A DNA stretch of 64,000 nucleotides. Source: Tessaracoccus flavus (GTDB taxonomy: Bacteria > Actinomycetota > Actinomycetes > Propionibacteriales > Propionibacteriaceae). Below, one piece after another: positions 1-14,430 of the stretch. Positions within the stretch are counted from its first letter, which is position 1. Each line of letters starts with the position of its first letter. The notes beneath the pieces are model-generated. The model made no database searches, was not told the origin of the DNA, and saw only the letters and a list, made by a program, of their open reading frames with translations. Position numbers and translations under genes: made by a program. The DNA lies in contig NZ_CP019605.1 of NCBI RefSeq assembly GCF_001997295.1, positions 310,001-374,000 on the forward strand. The letters run 5' to 3'.

Positions 1-1018
1 TCGTACACTTCACCGAGCCGCAGGTCTGGGTGGACGAGCGCAAGGGCGCAGGGCTCGGCATGATCGACGCCAGCGTCGGCGAGTACGACGGCACGTACTA
101 CCGCATCATCAAGGATGAGGGCTACATGAGCGTGCGCCAGGACGAGTCCGACGAGCTCCGCTCGACCTCGTGGACCACGACCCAGGAGCGCCTGGGACAG
201 GGACAGCCGAACCCCTGGGGAGGCACCTTCACGCAGGGCGAGGGGCCCTCACTGTTCCCCTCCAATGACGACCCCGACCACTGGTACCTCCTCGTCGACC
301 AGCCGTCCTACCACGGCGGCCAGGGCTACATGCTCTTCGAGACCGACAATCTGCCCGCCGCCGAGTGGACGGCAGTCCTCGACGCGGACCTCCCGCCGGC
401 GCGCCACGGCAGCATCATCGGCATCACCGAGACCGAACTCGAGGCTCTGTACGAGGCCTACCAGCCCGACCGCTGGCTCGCCTCGTCCGCCCCAGTGGCG
501 CTCACGGTGCAGAAGGGCGACGCGCTGCAACTGCCCGACGCAGTTGCGGCCGTCATGGGCGACGGCAGCACGCAGCAGGTCGCGGTCACGTGGGACGACG
601 TCGATCCAGCTCAGCTGGACACGCTCGGTACCTTCCAGGTCTCCGGCGTCCTCGCCGCCGGCGGGCCGGTGACCGCCAGGGCCGACGTCACCGTCCAGGA
701 GGATGCGGTTCCGGTCGAGAACCTGTCGGTCGAGCCCGCCTCCGTCGAGCTCGTCGTCGGGCGCACGCAGCAGTTGCGCGCGTCGGTCACCCCGCTGAAC
801 GCCACCGGTCGTGCCGTCGTCTGGACCAGCTCCGATCCCGACGTCGCGGCGGTCGACGCGACCGGCCTCGTCCGCGCCGCTGGTCCCGGGTCCGCCACCA
901 TCACCGGCACCACCGCCGACGGCAACGGCACCGACTCCGTGACCGTCACAGTCGTCTCCGACGGGGGCCCCACGATCCCCGAGAGCGCCTGGCTCGACTC
1001 GTTCGAGGGCGCCGAGCT

Positions 1019-4957
<3,939 letters not shown>

Positions 4958-4988
4958 CGGATCAGACCCGCGGACTTCGCGGACACGG

Positions 4989-5019
4989 AGGCCCCGGCCG
5001 TCTCGGCGGTCGGGGCCTT
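4989..5019 (+). terminator. Rho-independent-like hairpin after the GH43/GH51 gene
   Basis: The inverted repeat AGGCCCCG ... CGGGGCCT encloses a GC-rich loop and is followed by TTCCCCC. It lies 30 bases after the stop at 4957 and before the next gene's ribosome binding site. Confidence 0.65.
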
Positions 5020-5064
5020 CCCCCACAGACAAGACCATCGATCACTCAACGAGGAGAACTACCG

Positions 5065-8000
5065 ATGACCATCACGAGAACGCGCAGGGCGGCCGCCGTG
5101 CTGCTGTCGGCGGCGTTAGGGCTGGCCATGGCCGTGTCGCCCGGCCAGCAGGCCACGGCCGCACCGCCGACCGACGGCCTGGCGCTGCACTACCCGCTCC
5201 AAACGGACACCGGCACCGTCGTCACCGACGCATCCGGAAACGACCGCCACGGCACGCTCGTCGGCGGAGGCGCGGCTGAAGGCGACGCTGGGCTGCGGTT
5301 CACCGGCACCAACTACGTCACGATGCCCGACGACCTCATCACGGGGCTCTCCGCGGTTTCGGTGTCGGTGGAGGTGCTCGTGGACCCCACGCTCAGCGCC
5401 AACTCCAACTACTTCTTCTACAACCTCGGCAACCGGATCGACCCCGGAGCGGCGCAGAGCGATCAGCACGGCTACCTGTTCGCATCCGACTCGGCCAACC
5501 TCCTGAAGGCCCGCATCTCCGACCAGCGCTGGGAACGGGAGCAGGACGCACGGCGGGCCGGGTCTCTGCCCCGCGCCGAGTGGCACAACGTGACGTTCAC
5601 ATTCGACGGCCCCACGATCGTGCTGTACCTCGACGGGGAGGAGGTGGGCCGGAGGTCCGACGCCACGCTCCTGCCCAGCGACATCGGCCTCGATCCGGCG
5701 GGCGAGACGAACTACAACGCCCTGGCCCGCTCGGCCTACATCAACGACGTGATGTTCAAGGGGCGGCTGCGCGACTTCCGCCTCTACACGCGGGCACTGA
5801 CCGCGTCCGAGGTCGGGGAGATCAACGCGTTCAACGCGCGGGATTCGCTCGACGCCGACGTCGCCGCCCTGAACCTGGGCGACACCTCACAGATCGATTC
5901 TGATCTCACCCTCCCGCAGAAGGGGCAATTCGGTGCCTCCATCAGCTGGTCGTCGTCCGACCCTGCTGTGGTCTCCGAAAGCGGCGAGGTCACACCCCCG
6001 GCGGAAGTGCCTGCCAGCGTTTCCCTGACCGCCACCCTCGTCGGACGAGACGGAGTGTCAGCCACGAAGGCGTTCGCAGTGACGGTCCTGCCGCAACTCT
6101 CGGCGCAGGAGAGGGCCCAACGCGCGCTGGCCGACATCGTCGTCCACAACGCCGATGATGCCCGCGGTAACCTGACGCTCCCCACGATCGCGGGGGCCGA
6201 AGACACGCCCATCAGCTGGTCCAGCTCCGCGCCCGCCGTCGTCAGCGACACCGGCGAGGTCACCCGAGGCGCCGACGACGCGTCGGTCGTCCTGACCGCC
6301 ACGGCGACCGTCAACGGAGCCACTGCCACCAAGGAGTTCGTGATCTCCGTGCCCGCTGCTGCGGCACCGCTGGACTACGAGGGGTACCTTTTCACCTACT
6401 TCGTGGGGGAGGGCACTGCCAACGGAGAGCAGATCTACTTCGGTCTGTCCGAGGGCAACGATCCGCTCCACTACATGGACCTGGCCGACAACCAGCCGGT
6501 TCTCACATCCACCCTGGGTGAAGAGGGCCTGCGCGACCCCTTCATCATCCGCAGCCCCGAGGGCGACAAGTTTTACCAGATCGCCACGGACCTGAGGATC
6601 TACGACGGGCGAGGCTGGGACGCCGCCCAGCGCAGCGGCTCCAAGTCGATCATGGTGTGGGAGTCGACAGACCTCGTGAACTGGACCGATCAGCGCCTCG
6701 TGCAGGTGTCCCCGGACACCGCCGGCAACACCTGGGCGCCGGAGGCCTTCTACGACGAGTCCATCGGCGCGTACGTCGTCTTCTGGGCGTCGAAGCTCTA
6801 CGCCGAGGACGACCCGGACCACACCGGCAACACCTACAACCGCATGATGTACGCCACCACGCGCGACTTCCACACGTTCACCCCCGCCCAGGTGTGGATA
6901 GATCCCGGCTACTCCGTCATCGATTCCACCGTCATCAAGGAGGGTGACACCTACTACCGCTTCACCAAGGACGAGCGCGGCAGGAACGCCGAGAATCCGT
7001 GCGGCAAGTACATCGTCGGAGAGTCGAGCACCGAGCTCCGCTCCACCGACTGGACCTTCATCGACGAATGCATCGGCCAGGGGCAGATCAACGCCGGTGA
7101 AGGGCCCACGATCTTCAAGGACAACGAGGCCGACAAGTGGTACATGTTCATCGACGAGTTCGGCGGACGCGGCTACGTGCCCTTCGAGACCACGAACCTC
7201 GACGGTGACCGCACCGAATGGACCATCCCGGACAGCTACGACATGCCGTCTCGGCCACGCCACGGCACGGTGCTGCCCATCACCCAGGAGGAGTGGAGCA
7301 GGGTGCTGGAGCACCACCAGCCCGACGCCGCCGTCGTGGAAATCGAGCCTTTCGCCCAGACGGTGCAGGTCGGGCAGGCTCCGATCCTTCCCGGCGTCGT
7401 GTCCGTCCAGTACGCCGACGGCTCCAGCGGGATGGCCGCGGTGACGTGGGATCCCGTCCCCGCCGCCAGCTACGCCGCAGCGGGCTCGTTCACCGTCGAA
7501 GGTCGCGTGCCCATCGCGCCCGGGCTGCGGGCGACGGCCGCCATCACCGTGCAGACGGGACCGGTCAAGGCCGAGTCGCTCACCGTCGATCCGGCCAGCG
7601 TCATCGTCAAGCCCGGCAACACCCGGACGGTGTCCGTCTCCATCCTGCCCGCCACCACGGCGGACACCACGGTGACCTGGACCTCGGCCGACCCCAGGAT
7701 CGCCCGGGTGGCGGCCGACGGCACCATCACGGCACTGACTGTCGGCACCACCACGGTGACGGCGAGCGTTGCAGGCGCTGACGGTCCGGTGTCGGCCGAC
7801 GTCACGGTCGTCGTCGCCACCGACATCACCGATGGGCTCGTGCTGCGCTACGAGTTCGAGGGTGACGACGAATCGGTCATCGACGACGTCTCGGGCCACG
7901 ACAACGACGGCGCCGTCACCGCCGGTGCACCCCGCGTGCCGGGCGTCAACGGTGAGGCGCTGTCTCTCAGCGGCACGACGAGAAACTACGTCACGCTGCC

Positions 8001-9198
8001 TGCGGGCCTGCTCGGCTCCGATGCCCTCACCGTGACCACGTACCTCAACTGGGCAGGTGGCAGCACCGATCCGTGGACCTTCACCCTCGGCTCGGGGCAA
8101 CTCCGCCACCTGTTCCACGCTGCCAGCCACTGGTCAGGCGGATCAGCGGCCGGCGTGACGCTCAACGAGTGGCGCGCCGAGGAGCGGGCGACGGCGTCAG
8201 CCGACCTGTCGTCGAATCAATGGCACCACGTCGCGGTCTCGTTGGGCGGCGGACAGCTGTCCTACTACGTCGACGGCGCCCTGGTCGGTTCCGTCGCCAC
8301 CGAGACCACCCCCGCCGACATCGACGACCCCACCGATCTCATCAGTGGTTACATCGGTCGTTCCATGTACGCCGCCGACCCCTACTTCACGGGGCTCGTC
8401 GACGACTTCCGGGTCTATGACCGTGCGCTCAGCGCGCCGGAGGTGGCCACGCTTGTGGAGCAGGAGCAGGAGATCTACATCGGAGGCACGGTGACCGCCA
8501 CGATCACCCAGGCGACCGAAAGTGACCCGGCAACGCTCACGCTCAGCGGTCAGGCCGACGGGACGACGGTCGAGTACCGGCTCCCGGGAGGCGAATGGGA
8601 AACCTACTCGGGTCCCGTCGAGTTGGCGGAGGGCTCCTACCTCGTTCAGTGGCGTGCCACCGGCAGCAACGGAGTCGTCTCCGAGGTGTGGGAAGAGATG
8701 GTCTCCGTCGACGCCAGCCCGACCCCGACTCCGACGCCCACACCGTCCCCCACACCCACCCCGGAGCCGCCCCTCCACGTGGACGTCTACTCGACCCCCG
8801 GGTTCCACAACGTCAACGGTCGCATGTGGTACACCGAGTGCGAACCGTATTCGCAGACGACTCGCTGCCGGACTGAGATCTGGTCGACGACCGTGCACCG
8901 CGTCGACGGGCGCTTCGTCCAAGTCACCGGATGGCACTTCAACAACCTCACCTACCTGCCGCGGATGACCCGCGAACAGTGGTCGGCCAACCCCTTGGGC
9001 GTGCCGGGGGAGTGGACCTCGCAGGGACGTTCGTGGAGGACGGAGTGCGACACCCCGGCCACCGGTCAGAACGGGTGCCGCTCCTACATCTGGACCAGCT
9101 ATGTGGGTTCGACGCTTGCCTCCGACGGGCGTTGGGTCCACAGCGTCAAGGAGGGCTGGGTGTTCAACAACATCGTCCGCTTCCGCGCCACCGGATAG
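5065..9198 (+). CDS. Secreted multidomain GH43 glycoside hydrolase (LamG, Ig-like, GH43, LamG, C-terminal cysteine module)
   Basis: A 1,377-residue exported enzyme. The ATG at 5065 follows GAGGAG (5051-5056) and opens a signal peptide (residues 1-33, cleavage near ATAA/PPT). Domains: LamG/concanavalin-like (about 38-250); two atrophied bacterial Ig domains (about 261-345 and 351-430, both with ISWSSS); GH43 propeller (about 436-755) with LRDPFI and IDSTV, the usual places of catalytic acids; Big_4-like (757-830); Big_2 (833-920); a second LamG (922-1130); a short beta domain (1140-1215); Pro-Thr linker (1217-1238); and the duplicated C-terminal module (1240-1377) shared with the upstream enzyme. 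GH43 members of this architecture are usually annotated as arabinosidases or arabinanases. Its tandem position after a GH43/GH51 enzyme suggests joint attack on extracellular arabinan. Exact specificity is unknown. Confidence 0.88.
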   Translation: MTITRTRRAAAVLLSAALGLAMAVSPGQQATAAPPTDGLALHYPLQTDTGTVVTDASGNDRHGTLVGGGAAEGDAGLRFTGTNYVTMPDDLITGLSAVSVSVEVLVDPTLSANSNYFFYNLGNRIDPGAAQSDQHGYLFASDSANLLKARISDQRWEREQDARRAGSLPRAEWHNVTFTFDGPTIVLYLDGEEVGRRSDATLLPSDIGLDPAGETNYNALARSAYINDVMFKGRLRDFRLYTRALTASEVGEINAFNARDSLDADVAALNLGDTSQIDSDLTLPQKGQFGASISWSSSDPAVVSESGEVTPPAEVPASVSLTATLVGRDGVSATKAFAVTVLPQLSAQERAQRALADIVVHNADDARGNLTLPTIAGAEDTPISWSSSAPAVVSDTGEVTRGADDASVVLTATATVNGATATKEFVISVPAAAAPLDYEGYLFTYFVGEGTANGEQIYFGLSEGNDPLHYMDLADNQPVLTSTLGEEGLRDPFIIRSPEGDKFYQIATDLRIYDGRGWDAAQRSGSKSIMVWESTDLVNWTDQRLVQVSPDTAGNTWAPEAFYDESIGAYVVFWASKLYAEDDPDHTGNTYNRMMYATTRDFHTFTPAQVWIDPGYSVIDSTVIKEGDTYYRFTKDERGRNAENPCGKYIVGESSTELRSTDWTFIDECIGQGQINAGEGPTIFKDNEADKWYMFIDEFGGRGYVPFETTNLDGDRTEWTIPDSYDMPSRPRHGTVLPITQEEWSRVLEHHQPDAAVVEIEPFAQTVQVGQAPILPGVVSVQYADGSSGMAAVTWDPVPAASYAAAGSFTVEGRVPIAPGLRATAAITVQTGPVKAESLTVDPASVIVKPGNTRTVSVSILPATTADTTVTWTSADPRIARVAADGTITALTVGTTTVTASVAGADGPVSADVTVVVATDITDGLVLRYEFEGDDESVIDDVSGHDNDGAVTAGAPRVPGVNGEALSLSGTTRNYVTLPAGLLGSDALTVTTYLNWAGGSTDPWTFTLGSGQLRHLFHAASHWSGGSAAGVTLNEWRAEERATASADLSSNQWHHVAVSLGGGQLSYYVDGALVGSVATETTPADIDDPTDLISGYIGRSMYAADPYFTGLVDDFRVYDRALSAPEVATLVEQEQEIYIGGTVTATITQATESDPATLTLSGQADGTTVEYRLPGGEWETYSGPVELAEGSYLVQWRATGSNGVVSEVWEEMVSVDASPTPTPTPTPSPTPTPEPPLHVDVYSTPGFHNVNGRMWYTECEPYSQTTRCRTEIWSTTVHRVDGRFVQVTGWHFNNLTYLPRMTREQWSANPLGVPGEWTSQGRSWRTECDTPATGQNGCRSYIWTSYVGSTLASDGRWVHSVKEGWVFNNIVRFRATG

Positions 9199-9212
9199 CG
9201 AACGACTTGGAA

Positions 9213-9244
9213 AGCGGGCCCGGGGAGAGATCCCCGGGCCCGCT
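9213..9244. terminator. Bidirectional terminator between the glycosidase gene and pckG
   Basis: A perfect 14-bp inverted repeat (AGCGGGCCCGGGGA / TCCCCGGGCCCGCT) has a GAGA tetraloop. It sits between the stop at 9198 and the convergent pckG stop at 9252, so it can serve both genes. Confidence 0.85.
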
Positions 9245-9251
9245 CTTCACG

Positions 9252-11147
<1,896 letters not shown>

Positions 11148-11263
11148 GGGTCTCCTCGTTGCGACACTGCCTGGAATCACGCATCTCCGTTGAGCGTTTC
11201 CATTAGCACCATATCCAAGAAATGTCATGGATGTTAATCACGGGCGTGTCCGTGGACGGCTGA

Positions 11264-11269
11264 TACTCT
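11264..11269 (+). promoter_or_regulatory. Leaderless -10 element for the lipoprotein gene
   Basis: TACTCT lies exactly 6 nt before the GTG at 11276 and no ribosome binding site is present, as for a leaderless transcript. Confidence 0.55.
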
Positions 11270-11275
11270 CCGAGC

Positions 11276-11905
11276 GTGCGCACTGTGACCCTCGCCGCTG
11301 TCCTTCCCGTTCTAGCACTGGTGGCTGCCTGCAGTCCGGGGCCCGAGGTGACCCCGACGCCCCCCGCCAGCGTCGCCGCGCCGTCCAGTGCGCCCGTGGA
11401 ACCCGCTCCCTCGAGCGCCGCGGCACCGTCGACCAGCGCCGTCCCCGCCCCGAGCGAAACGGTGGACCCCTCCACCGTGGAGCCCTCGGGGGAGTTGGCC
11501 CCGACGGGCTCGCTGAGCCCCGTGCCGCAGCCCACCCCCCAGGGCGGGCCGTGGACGACGGTCGGCGAGACCTACTCGGACGCCGCAGCAGTCGCTGGGG
11601 CATCGCTGTTACCCGAGTCGTTCAGAGCGTTCCTGGGTCAGCGGCTCGGCGTTGAGGACGAGGCGGGCTGCACGATGACCGAGGTGGAGGTCAAGACCGT
11701 GCATCGCGACGGATTCGTCTTCGGCTCCGAGGCGGGCACCTGCGGCTCTGCGCAGACCGTCTGGGGCATTACCGAGGGTGCCTGGCACTACATCGTCGCT
11801 TTCCAGGACGTGATGCCCTGCCGCGACCTTGAGTTGAACGGCATCCCGACCGGCGCGGAGGGTCTGCGCTGCATGGACGACTCGGGCGCAGCCAAGGACT
11901 ACTGA
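11276..11905 (+). CDS. Putative lipoprotein with Pro/Ser/Thr-rich stalk (paralogue of the next gene)
   Basis: A 209-residue protein of unknown function. The GTG start opens a lipoprotein signal peptide with lipobox LVAAC (Cys about residue 19), so it should be anchored outside the membrane. A low-complexity Pro/Ala/Ser/Thr stalk (about 22-95) leads to a C-terminal domain of about 110 residues with four cysteines (GCTM, GTCGS, MPCRD, LRCMD) that probably form two disulfides. The C-terminal domain resembles that of the next gene (GCxx(T/S), FGSE/YGSE, G(T/S)CGG/CGS, MPxC, RC), so the pair looks like a tandem duplication. The stop overlaps the next start by one base (TGATG), implying translational coupling. 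Confidence 0.75.
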   Translation: MRTVTLAAVLPVLALVAACSPGPEVTPTPPASVAAPSSAPVEPAPSSAAAPSTSAVPAPSETVDPSTVEPSGELAPTGSLSPVPQPTPQGGPWTTVGETYSDAAAVAGASLLPESFRAFLGQRLGVEDEAGCTMTEVEVKTVHRDGFVFGSEAGTCGSAQTVWGITEGAWHYIVAFQDVMPCRDLELNGIPTGAEGLRCMDDSGAAKDY

Positions 11906-12591
11906 TGCGTCCGGGCACCGCCGCAGTGCTGGCCGGGTTGGTGCTCACCGGGTGTGCGGTGGCACCCGCTCCGAGCGCGGAGCCAGTCACTCCCGAGCCT
12001 GCACCCAGCACATCTCTCTTCCAGCCGTCCGTCCCTCCGACGTCGAGTCCCACGCCGGGCCGAGCGTCAGCCACGCCCGTGCCGGAGCCCGCAGTGCCCG
12101 AGCCGACCGAGACCGATGAGAGCCCGGCGCGACCGTCGACCAGCGCGCCGGCTACGACGGCCGTCTCGCCCAGTGCGCCACCCGTCCCCAATCCGGCACC
12201 CAGTACAACCGCGGTAGCACCTGATCCCGCGGTGCCGTCGGGTTGGCGGAGCTTCGACGCGGATCTGCTCTCCGCGGGGGACGTCGGCGGGATCGAAGGT
12301 GCACCGTCGGGGTTCGCGGACTACGTCGTCGCCCGCTTCGCGGATGAGGATTCCGCCGGGTGCTTGCTGTCCGCTATGACGGTCACGTCGGTGCATCCCG
12401 CGGGCTACGTCTATGGCTCGGAGAACGGCAGCTGTGGGGGCAGTGCCACGCTCTACGCCGAGGTGGGCGGCGTGTGGGGTGTGGCACTCGCGATGCAGGC
12501 GATGCCGGAGTGCTCCGCCCTGCGTGAGGCCGGAATCCCCGAGGGCTTGGGAATCCGGTGCGGACATGAGACGGGCGACCGGGAGTACTGA
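11905..12591 (+). CDS. Putative lipoprotein, tandem paralogue of the preceding gene
   Basis: A 228-residue protein of unknown function with a lipobox (VLTGC) close to the N-terminus, then a long Pro/Ser/Thr-rich stalk to about residue 110, then a globular four-cysteine domain (AGCLL, GSCGG, PECSA, IRCGH) matching that of the upstream lipoprotein. Its ATG shares the A of the upstream TGA, so the two are co-translated. Such stalked domains on the outside of Gram-positive cells often act as binding or sensing modules, but nothing here shows a ligand. An iteron-hairpin repeat zone begins about 150 bases after the stop. Confidence 0.72.
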   Translation: MRPGTAAVLAGLVLTGCAVAPAPSAEPVTPEPAPSTSLFQPSVPPTSSPTPGRASATPVPEPAVPEPTETDESPARPSTSAPATTAVSPSAPPVPNPAPSTTAVAPDPAVPSGWRSFDADLLSAGDVGGIEGAPSGFADYVVARFADEDSAGCLLSAMTVTSVHPAGYVYGSENGSCGGSATLYAEVGGVWGVALAMQAMPECSALREAGIPEGLGIRCGHETGDREY

Positions 12592-12740
12592 ACCCTCGGT
12601 CGCCCCGCGGCTCGGTAGCCAAGCCTCATCTCATCCCGAAATGGCGGCTCCCCCCAACCAGCCACCGCCGCCGGCACAGCGCCAGCCTATCCGCCGCCCG
12701 GTTCACTGCTTCCTGTGGTTCCTGGGGTTTGAGCTGGTAG

Positions 12741-12981
12741 ACGCCAACCGCTGTGAGCCAACGCCAGTGGTTAGCGGGAGACGCCAACCGCGCGAGGGAA
12801 ACGCCAACCGCGCGAGGGAAACGCCAACCGGGGGAGGGAAACGCCAACCACGAGCAGCAAACGCCGACAGACAAGGCCGAACGCCGCCGAGACACAGCGA
12901 CGCCCGCGAGATTTCGCTGGCGTCGCTGAGTCTGGCGGGCGAGGTGCAATCTCGATTGGCGTTCGGTGTTGTCGGTTGGCG
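12741..12981 (+). repeat. Iteron-hairpin element, copy 1
   Basis: Part of a 796-base gene-free stretch (12592-13387). Eight ACGCCAAC-like iterons start at 12741, 12761, 12781, 12801, 12821, 12841, 12861 and 12881, an exact 20-bp period. A hairpin core follows (AGCGACGCC 12896-12904 with GGCGTCGCT 12919-12927), then a further GGCGGGCG arm and inverted TTGGCG iterons at 12956 and 12976. The last two left iterons (ACGCCGACAGACAAG, ACGCCGCCGA) match the equivalent units of the other copies. The 20-bp period is not a multiple of three, so this is not a protein repeat. Function unknown. Confidence 0.85.
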
Positions 12982-13016
12982 CCGGCCGGTCCGCGGCGTC
13001 GACCCTCTCGGTCTGC

Positions 13017-13386
13017 GTCGGGGTGTTCCGGGACTACGTCCCTCCAACCCCTTCCTTGGCCTCGGAAATGGACAAGCGCCCAGTCCCTGGAAAGCAGAAA
13101 GTCGAGAGCGATGAGCGCTTGCCCATTTCTCTCGACCTGCGTCGGGGTGTTCCGGGACTACGTCCCTCCAACCCCTTCCTCGTCCTCGGAAGTGAACAAG
13201 CTCCCAGTCCCCAGAAAAACAACAAGTCCGAGGAAGGGAGCTTGCTCACTTCTCTCGGACTTCGTCGGGGTGTTCCGGGACTACGTCCCTCCAACCCCTT
13301 CCTCGTCCTCGGAAGTGAACAAGCTCCCATTCCCCAGAAAAACAACAAGTCCGAGGAAGGGAGCTTGCTCACTTCTCTCGGACTTC
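13017..13386 (-). repeat. Three tandem 123-124 bp repeats directly 3' of tRNA-Pro, each starting with a copy of the tRNA 3' end
   Basis: Units lie at 13017-13140, 13141-13263 and 13264-13386. Each begins, in plus orientation, with GTCGGGGTG, which recurs at 13387 as the tRNA-Pro 3' end. On the tRNA strand the nearest unit holds arm S1 (13385-13377), arm A (13374-13359), S1' (13355-13347), the U-rich GTTGTTTTT (13346-13338), and A' (13328-13313). S1/S1' followed by U's looks like a terminator; A/A' would exclude it. The diverged unit 1 keeps both pairings with different sequences (S1/S1' 13136-13129 with 13108-13101; A/A' 13128-13115 with 13079-13066). A palindrome GGGACTACGTCCC is conserved in every unit. 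Confidence 0.85.
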
Positions 13387-13387
13387 G

Positions 13388-13461
13388 TCGGGGTGACAGG
13401 ATTTGAACCTGCGGCCTCGTCGTCCCGAACGACGCGCGCTACCAAGCTGCGCCACACCCCG
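13388..13461 (-). tRNA. tRNA-Pro (anticodon CGG)
   Basis: A 74-nt cloverleaf on the minus strand. The acceptor arm CGGGGTG pairs with CACCCCG, the discriminator is A, the D-arm starts GCGC-AGCTTGGTA, the anticodon stem CGTCG/CGACG encloses TTCGGGA (anticodon CGG), and the T-arm carries GGTTCAAATCC. No CCA is encoded. Three tandem repeats that restart with its 3' terminal sequence follow immediately downstream. Confidence 0.95.
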
Positions 13462-13524
13462 ATGGCCCTGTGGGCCAACGGAAATGTTAGCCGACGCGGA
13501 GGCAAACCGCGAAACCGGTGCGGC

Positions 13525-14430
13525 TCAGCTGGACGGGACCAGCGTCAGCAGCGTCACCTCTGGTCGGCACGCGAAGCGGTAGGGAGCCGCGGGCGAGGTT
13601 CCCACACCTGCGGAGACGTGCAGGTGCGCGGTGTGACTACCGACGGTGTGCGTCGAGAGACCCTTGACGCGGCGGGTGTCGAGATCGCAGTTCGTGATGA
13701 GCGCCCCGTAGCCGGGGACACAGACCTGACCGCCGTGCGTGTGGCCGGCGAAGATCAGGTCCATGCCGTCGCTCGTCATCGCGTCGAGCAGGCGGAGATA
13801 AGGGGCGTGCGTGACGCCAACGTTGAGGTCCGCAGCATCATCAGCGGGTCCAGCGACATCCTCGTAGCGGTCCCTGCCGAGATGGGCGTCGTCAGTCCCA
13901 CGGAGCGCGATGCGGTACCCGTTCACGTTCAACGTCTCGCGACGATGAGTCAGGTCCACCCACCCGTGCTCGGAGAAGCGGTCCCTCAGTTCCCGCCAGG
14001 GAAGATCCGGTTCGCGCTTACCGCCGCCGGTTGACTTGCCGTGGACGAGGTACGACAGCGGGTTGCGCATAATCGGCGAGTAGTAGTCATTGGAGCCGAA
14101 CACGAACGCGCCCGGCACCCGCAACAAGTCGGACCAGGCATCGGCCAGCACCTCGACCGACCGGGCTTCGGAGATGTTGTCACCTGTGTTGATGACGAGG
14201 TCCGGGCCCAACTCCGCCAGGGACGAGACGAAGCTGAGCTTCGCCTCCTGGTCCGCCATCAGATGCACGTCGGAAACGTGGAGCACCTTCAGCGGCTGCC
14301 CACCCGGCGGAAGGAGGGGGGCCTCCAAGCGCCGGACGGTGAAGAGGTTCGCCTCGACGAGTCCCCAGCCGAAGCCGGCGGACGCCGCCACTGCCGCCGT
14401 CGCCGCTCCCTTAGCGATGGTCCCGAGCAT
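13525..14430 (-). CDS. Metallophosphoesterase (Rv3683 type)
   Basis: A 301-residue calcineurin-like phosphoesterase. The dimetal-site motifs are visible in order: DVHL (in HVSDVHLM), GDN (in NTGDNIS), GSND(Y/Y), and GHTHGGQ near the C-terminus. The first ~25 residues are hydrophobic (signal or anchor), so it may act at the membrane. Its ATG overlaps the stop of the penicillin-binding protein gene by one base (TGATG), giving a two-gene operon. In Mycobacterium tuberculosis the same order is whiB4-ponA2-Rv3683, supporting orthology and a possible role linked to cell-wall metabolism. The physiological substrate is not known. Confidence 0.88.
   Translation of the reverse strand: MLGTIAKGAATAAVAASAGFGWGLVEANLFTVRRLEAPLLPPGGQPLKVLHVSDVHLMADQEAKLSFVSSLAELGPDLVINTGDNISEARSVEVLADAWSDLLRVPGAFVFGSNDYYSPIMRNPLSYLVHGKSTGGGKREPDLPWRELRDRFSEHGWVDLTHRRETLNVNGYRIALRGTDDAHLGRDRYEDVAGPADDAADLNVGVTHAPYLRLLDAMTSDGMDLIFAGHTHGGQVCVPGYGALITNCDLDTRRVKGLSTHTVGSHTAHLHVSAGVGTSPAAPYRFACRPEVTLLTLVPSS

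Noticed and set aside
13463..13477. TGGCCC-TGT-GGGCCA hairpin before tRNA-Pro as a terminator
   Set aside because: Stem of only 6 bp without a U-tract; too weak to list as a terminator of the metallophosphoesterase gene.
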